From: Candidatus Cloacimonadota bacterium
GTDB taxonomy: Bacteria; Cloacimonadota; Cloacimonadia; Cloacimonadales; PWNZ01
NCBI GenBank assembly: GCA_003564135.1
Contig: PWNZ01000145.1
Location: forward strand, 1 to 55,766
Direction of reading: 5' to 3'
Length of the DNA: 55,766 nt
Below, piece after piece: positions 51,801-55,766 of the stretch (within the stretch, counting starts at the first letter, position 1; each line of letters opens with the position of its first letter). The notes below the pieces were generated by a model that was given only the letters and a program-made list of their open reading frames with translations, had not been told where the DNA came from and did no database searches. Position numbers and translations under genes: made by a program.

Positions 51801-53339
51801 TTATGAAAACTGCAACATGTTTTTCAAAAGATGTGAATTATTAGCAGATTCTATTGCTGTTTCGGTGGTTATTGCTCCCGCTCTAACGGCATGACGAAGG
51901 TCTTGCTCCATAGTGTACATGCCTGATTTCTTACCTCTTTGAATAATGTCGTACATCTCATCAATATTTCCTGTAGAGATCACTGAAGAAAGTTGATCAC
52001 TGTTCAGCATAATCTCCTTGACAGGAACCACTTTATTCATTCCTGAGGGGACTAATTGTATGCTTATTATTGCGGATATAATTCTTGATAAATTTTTGCG
52101 AACGATGTCGTGTTCGGTTGTAGAGTAAAACGAGATCAATTTATAGATAACCTCCACCGAACAACGGCTTTTCATGGTGGCTATTACCAAACAACCTGTA
52201 TCTACAAGTTTGATGATTGCTTCTAGTATCTCAATGCTATTAATATCTTCTATAGCAACTAAATTTGGTTTGTAATTCAAACATTTTTCTAGCCCGTCTG
52301 TGACACTGTTAACATCTCTGTATAGTTCTTGGTGTCTGACAACACTGTTCTTAGAGTCGTGGTAATACTCAATGGAATCGGAAATAATAAAGATATTTCC
52401 CGGAAGGTAGTTGTTATTTATATTGATGATAGCATCTACTAAGCTGCTTTTTCCTGATCCGGGAGGCCCTGTGATGACGACGAGGCCTGAGTTTTCATTC
52501 TTAAAAGTGATTTTGTTTATAACAGTACTGGTGAATCTCATTGATTCTATGTTTATCAGCTTTCTTCTGGTCATCTTGATACCTATCACTAATTCGTCCA
52601 TTTCAAAATACATATTTAGACGGTAACGGTATTTTACATTGTTGTCCTCGAAATCGAAATTTGATCTGATAGATTTATCTGTTATAAGAGTGTCGAACTG
52701 TTCATCGCTGAGAATATTCAGGATCATGATATTGATCTCATCTTGAGTAAATGAAAGTTGCATAGAGACAGGTTTGAAGGCCGAAAACACTTTAGCCCAG
52801 ATTCTACCCTTAGATCCCGGTCCGCCAATTTCCAGATAGTTCAGATTTTTATTTTCCATTAGCAACAGGAATGTTTTGAGTTTGTCAAACAGTTTTTCTC
52901 TTAATTCTATATTTGTATTAACTTTTTCTTTCATTCTTCTCAGTTTTTCAGCTGTAGATGAGTGAAATAGTTTTTTTCTTTCTTGGAGACCTAGCTTTAT
53001 AACAGAGATGAAGTCAACCATTTTAACAGGCTTAGTTAAGAAACGGAATGCTCCATAATTTAACGCTTGACGAGTATAATCCATATTGTCGAATCCGGTG
53101 ATTATGATCACTACCGCATCGGGGTCAAGCATTTTTAATATTTTAAGGAATTCAACGCCGTTCATTTCAGGCATAAATATGTCTGTCACATAAAGATCAA
53201 ACTGTTCATTAGAGACTAAATTGAAAGCCTCTTGCCCGTTTGCTGCTTCAGAAACTTCAAGATCTTCTTCTTCGAGAAAGCTCTTAAAGAGCTCTCTTAT
53301 TTCCTGTTCATCATCAACTATTAAAATTTTTGGTCTCAT
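51801..53339 (-). CDS. response-regulator receiver fused to a degenerate PilT-like ATPase
   Basis: 512 residues. Residues 1-125 are a full receiver with D9/D10, phospho-acceptor D53, T81 and K103. A coiled linker (about 125-160) leads to a PilT-type N-terminal region and an ATPase core. Walker A GPPGSGKSS (291-299) is intact. The Walker B region reads LVAIEDINS where the PilT at 38757 has IVIGEMRDP, and the His box STLHTG is replaced by ATMKSR (387-392). The PilT-like C-terminal GMYTMEQDLRHAVRAG is kept. So it probably binds ATP but hydrolyses poorly, and may be a phosphorylation-controlled subunit or brake of the motor. Site AGGAG; it follows pilB by 60 bp. I know of no characterised protein of this type. 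Confidence 0.85.
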   Translation of the reverse strand: MRPKILIVDDEQEIRELFKSFLEEEDLEVSEAANGQEAFNLVSNEQFDLYVTDIFMPEMNGVEFLKILKMLDPDAVVIIITGFDNMDYTRQALNYGAFRFLTKPVKMVDFISVIKLGLQERKKLFHSSTAEKLRRMKEKVNTNIELREKLFDKLKTFLLLMENKNLNYLEIGGPGSKGRIWAKVFSAFKPVSMQLSFTQDEINIMILNILSDEQFDTLITDKSIRSNFDFEDNNVKYRYRLNMYFEMDELVIGIKMTRRKLINIESMRFTSTVINKITFKNENSGLVVITGPPGSGKSSLVDAIININNNYLPGNIFIISDSIEYYHDSKNSVVRHQELYRDVNSVTDGLEKCLNYKPNLVAIEDINSIEILEAIIKLVDTGCLVIATMKSRCSVEVIYKLISFYSTTEHDIVRKNLSRIISAIISIQLVPSGMNKVVPVKEIMLNSDQLSSVISTGNIDEMYDIIQRGKKSGMYTMEQDLRHAVRAGAITTETAIESANNSHLLKNMLQFS

Positions 53340-53399
53340 TTATATCTCCTGTGTGCGTCTTTTGTTTTTTAGTAGTTAATCTGGTTTTCATTATAGAAA

Positions 53400-55190
53400 C
53401 TACTCGAGGGTTGTAGAGTAGATAACCTCTTCGATAGTTGTTTTGCCTTTTTTTATCAGCTCTAAACCTGATTCGCGAAGCGTTAGCATTCCTTGTTTTT
53501 TTGCGATAGTTTTTAAGAGGTCTTCATTAATATCCTTCTTAGCATTTACTATAGCATGTCTTATTTCCTTGCTGAAGTATAGAGCCTCATGAATAGCTGC
53601 TCGACCTTTATAGCCCGTGCCTCGGCAAGCTTCACAACCTTTAGCTTCAAAAATTCTTTCCTGTTTGATATTTTCTTCAGAAATGCCATTTTCAATCAAA
53701 TAGGAAATAACAGCTGCATCAGCATTATCAAAGTTTATTACCTGCTTACATTGCTTACATAGAGTCCTAATCAGTCTTTGGGCTACTATAATATTAATAG
53801 CGTATGCAATAAGGAAGGTTTCAATATCCATTTTATATAACCTTGAAACTGCACTGGTAGAGTCGTTGGTATGGAGAGTAGAAAAGGTCAAGTGGCCTGT
53901 ATTCGCCAGCTTTATAGCGGTTTCAGCTGTCTCTTTGTCTCGGATTTCACCAACCATGACAATATCGGGATCGTGCCTTAGAATTGATCTGATTGCCAGG
54001 TTAAAGTCGAGCTTATGACCTATTTTAATTTGTCGAGCACCTTTGATAACATATTCCACAGGGTCCTCGATTGTCAGAATGTTTTTCTCGGGAGTTATGA
54101 CATGGTATAGGGCACCTAATAGGGTTGTACTTTTTCCACTACCGGTTGGACCGGTGACAATGACAAGTCCTTGTGTGCGGGTAACTGAGTCTTCAAAGTC
54201 CCTTCTTGCCTGTGATTGAAAACCCAAATCGTCGATGTTGTCAATAACGTTCCGGTCGTCTAATATCCTGATAACAATACTTTCATTGTGGCGACTATGA
54301 TCTTTAGAGACGATAGGCATTATCGAAACTCGAAAACGGATAACGTGACCATCAATCTCTCTTTGAATGAACCCGTCCTGTGCTTCGTCAACCTTAAACC
54401 GGTCAACATTCTGAGTCCTGTCCTTGACTACCGACAGAAACGCTTGGGGCATGATTTTTTCTTTTCGCTTCCAGAGGCTAAGTTTTCCGTCAACCCTATA
54501 CCTGATATCAACACTCTGATTATCATAAGGTATGACATGAATATCACTAACCTTGGATTTAACGCCTTCTATAAGAGCCGCTTCAAACAAGTAAGCTAAT
54601 GCACCTTTATTTATTTCCTGCTCGATTAGGTCTTCTTGTTCCTCTTCGGACATTTGTTGAGTAGTTTCGATTTGTTCTTCAGATTCATCTAAAATTTTCT
54701 TTAGGTACTCATCTTGTTGAGTAGAGGCTATTGATCTGATGATCTCATCAATTGATTTATAGGGGCAATAAATGGCTTCATAACGTTTATATTTTAGTTC
54801 TGAAGCAATGGTTTTTGCGAAGTTATCGGTTGGGATACTAGTTAGAATTATTAGGGTTGGGTTTCTTGATTGTTTGATTTTAAAGGGAATGATTCTTTTT
54901 TCATATGCTTTTTCTTTTATTGTTTCCGGAAGCTTTGATATAAGATCATTAATCTCTTGGAGAGCTTTTTCATCGAGCTTTTCCGAGTTGATGTTTATTT
55001 GAGGGATGGCGTAGTAAGAAGCCACTTCTTTGTAAATGTCATCTCTACTGATATTATACTCGTCAATCAAGATTTGTTCAATTTTTTTGTCGGAACCAGT
55101 ACCCAGCTTGGCCAGAGCAGATCGATAGATATCATCAGTGATGAAGTTTTTTAGCTTTAAAAGATTGGCTACAAGTTGATTGTCATTCAT
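53400..55190 (-). CDS. pilB: type IV pilus extension ATPase PilB (GspE family)
   Basis: 596 residues. An MshEN-like N-terminal domain (about 1-150) and an acidic linker (about 170-190) precede the ATPase domain. This has Walker A GPTGSGKST (about 345-353), the Asp box LTIEDPVEY, Walker B DIVMVGEIRDKET, the His box STLHTND and a zinc module with CKQC and CEACRGTGYKGR, as in PilB/GspE. All catalytic residues look intact, unlike the receiver-PilT protein next to it. It follows pilC by 40 bp and precedes the receiver-PilT gene by 60 bp on the minus strand. It should power pilin insertion. Site AAGGTG. Confidence 0.93.
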   Translation of the reverse strand: MNDNQLVANLLKLKNFITDDIYRSALAKLGTGSDKKIEQILIDEYNISRDDIYKEVASYYAIPQININSEKLDEKALQEINDLISKLPETIKEKAYEKRIIPFKIKQSRNPTLIILTSIPTDNFAKTIASELKYKRYEAIYCPYKSIDEIIRSIASTQQDEYLKKILDESEEQIETTQQMSEEEQEDLIEQEINKGALAYLFEAALIEGVKSKVSDIHVIPYDNQSVDIRYRVDGKLSLWKRKEKIMPQAFLSVVKDRTQNVDRFKVDEAQDGFIQREIDGHVIRFRVSIMPIVSKDHSRHNESIVIRILDDRNVIDNIDDLGFQSQARRDFEDSVTRTQGLVIVTGPTGSGKSTTLLGALYHVITPEKNILTIEDPVEYVIKGARQIKIGHKLDFNLAIRSILRHDPDIVMVGEIRDKETAETAIKLANTGHLTFSTLHTNDSTSAVSRLYKMDIETFLIAYAINIIVAQRLIRTLCKQCKQVINFDNADAAVISYLIENGISEENIKQERIFEAKGCEACRGTGYKGRAAIHEALYFSKEIRHAIVNAKKDINEDLLKTIAKKQGMLTLRESGLELIKKGKTTIEEVIYSTTLE

Positions 55191-55230
55191 TTATTACACC
55201 TTAGAATTAATTTATGACAGATGTTGTTAC

Positions 55231-55766
55231 TTACATACCGGGAGTTGGTGGTCTAATAAAGGCACTTTCTGAGGATACAATGATTAGGAAAGTCATCACA
55301 ACCATGATGACCAGAGCTGTCATTACATCTATGGAACCGATAATCGACTTGAACTTGTATCCGGTTTCTTTCTCATAATACATAGCTATTTGTTCGGCTG
55401 ATTTCTTAATGGAGCCGGTGGCAGAACCGGCATTCAGCCTTGAAATTGCTGTATCTGTGAACACTTCTGACCTTTCTAGCGAGTCAATCAGACCTGCTCC
55501 TTGTTTGAGCATTCTCGGTATTGATATGTCTTTAATCTGTTTTTCCATATATGAGTTTCCACATGCTTCTGCTGATATTTGGATAACCTCCATGTTATTC
55601 CCGGCACCGCTATATATGGTTGAAAAAACACGAAAGAAGATCTCTATGCTCATCTTATGAAGCAAAGAACCTACCAAAGGGATATCAAGGATCAATTTAT
55701 CTCGAGCTATTTTTCCGGTTGGGGTAGAGAAATAGTAAGCTCCGCCTATGATAGGAGCAAAAAACA
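55231..55766 (-). CDS. pilC: type IV pilus inner-membrane platform PilC, 3' part
   Basis: Only the last 178 residues or so are in the window; the frame stays open to the right edge (55766) with no start codon needed there. It carries the second GspF domain: LILDIPLVGSLLHKM, FFRVFSTIYSGAGNNMEVIQISAE, RMLKQGAGLIDSLE and MYYEKETGYKFKSIIGSIDVM, with a final membrane segment (ALVIMVVMTFLIIV). PilC anchors PilB/PilT to the pilus base. It is transcribed before pilB and the receiver-PilT gene, so the three share an operon. The first half lies beyond the window. Confidence 0.9.
   Translation of the reverse strand, partial: FFAPIIGGAYYFSTPTGKIARDKLILDIPLVGSLLHKMSIEIFFRVFSTIYSGAGNNMEVIQISAEACGNSYMEKQIKDISIPRMLKQGAGLIDSLERSEVFTDTAISRLNAGSATGSIKKSAEQIAMYYEKETGYKFKSIIGSIDVMTALVIMVVMTFLIIVSSESAFIRPPTPGM

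Noticed and set aside
1-55766. CRISPR array, insertion sequence, prophage or toxin-antitoxin module
   Set aside because: No regularly spaced repeats, transposase motifs, phage structural genes or paired small toxin genes were recognised on either strand.

Overview
The window reads as a Gram-negative, AT-rich bacterial chromosome from the wider FCB group. Candidatus Cloacimonadota or a close relative is my best guess. This is inference from gene content: lipid A and Kdo genes (lpxH-like, waaA), a lipoprotein, a secretin, a GldA/GldF/GldG-like ABC system with DUF4340 and DUF4159 proteins, a split transketolase, a 31-residue AURKAIP1/COX24-type basic protein, and pilins of the short-leader MG-QQQ type. 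Only one RNA gene was found, tRNA-Glu(CTC) at the left edge. No CRISPR array, insertion sequence or phage gene was recognised.

Layout. 1-7.7 kb: tRNA, the Gld-like ABC cluster, LpxH, a SagB-type lipoprotein and an endonuclease III-family glycosylase, all on the plus strand. 7.8-10.2 kb (minus): two intact pseudopilin-like genes followed by a heavily decayed DUF7305-type surface/pilus gene. 10.7-15.5 kb: DNA polymerase III delta', a TlpA-like protein without its CxxC, an outer-membrane barrel and an EnvC-like protein. 15.5-20.6 kb: a pilin gene behind a canonical sigma-54 promoter, next to a divergent NtrC-type regulator and a sensor kinase (a PilR/PilS-like arrangement). 20.9-24.8 kb: a uridine-kinase-like protein and a large PilX/DUF4900-like protein with a clear terminator. 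25-29.2 kb (minus): HU, dnaN, recF and an MFS transporter cut by one in-frame TAG. 29.4-38.3 kb: ZIP transporter, two methyltransferases, ArsR, a second HU, the small COX24-like gene, split transketolase, WaaA, an AmmeMemoRadiSam-type radical SAM enzyme and a DUF192 protein. 38.8-45.1 kb: pilT-like, pilM-pilN fusion, pilO-pilP-like fusion, secretin and a YrbL-family kinase-like protein. 45.2-51.7 kb: serC, a large hybrid histidine kinase behind a consensus sigma-70 promoter, and a MATE transporter. 51.8-55.8 kb (minus): a receiver-PilT fusion, pilB and the 3' part of pilC.

Main theme. Most of a type IV pilus machine is spread over five loci here: motor ATPases (PilB, a PilT-like protein, a second PilT fused to a response-regulator receiver), the platform PilC, a compressed alignment complex (PilM+PilN in one chain, PilO+PilP-like in one chain), a secretin, a pilin, minor pseudopilins and a PilX-like protein. 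Control appears two-layered: a PilS/PilR-like pair probably drives the pilin through sigma-54, and phosphorylation of the receiver-PilT fusion may tune the machine after translation. The receiver-PilT protein, whose ATPase motifs are degenerate, is the most unusual item in the window.
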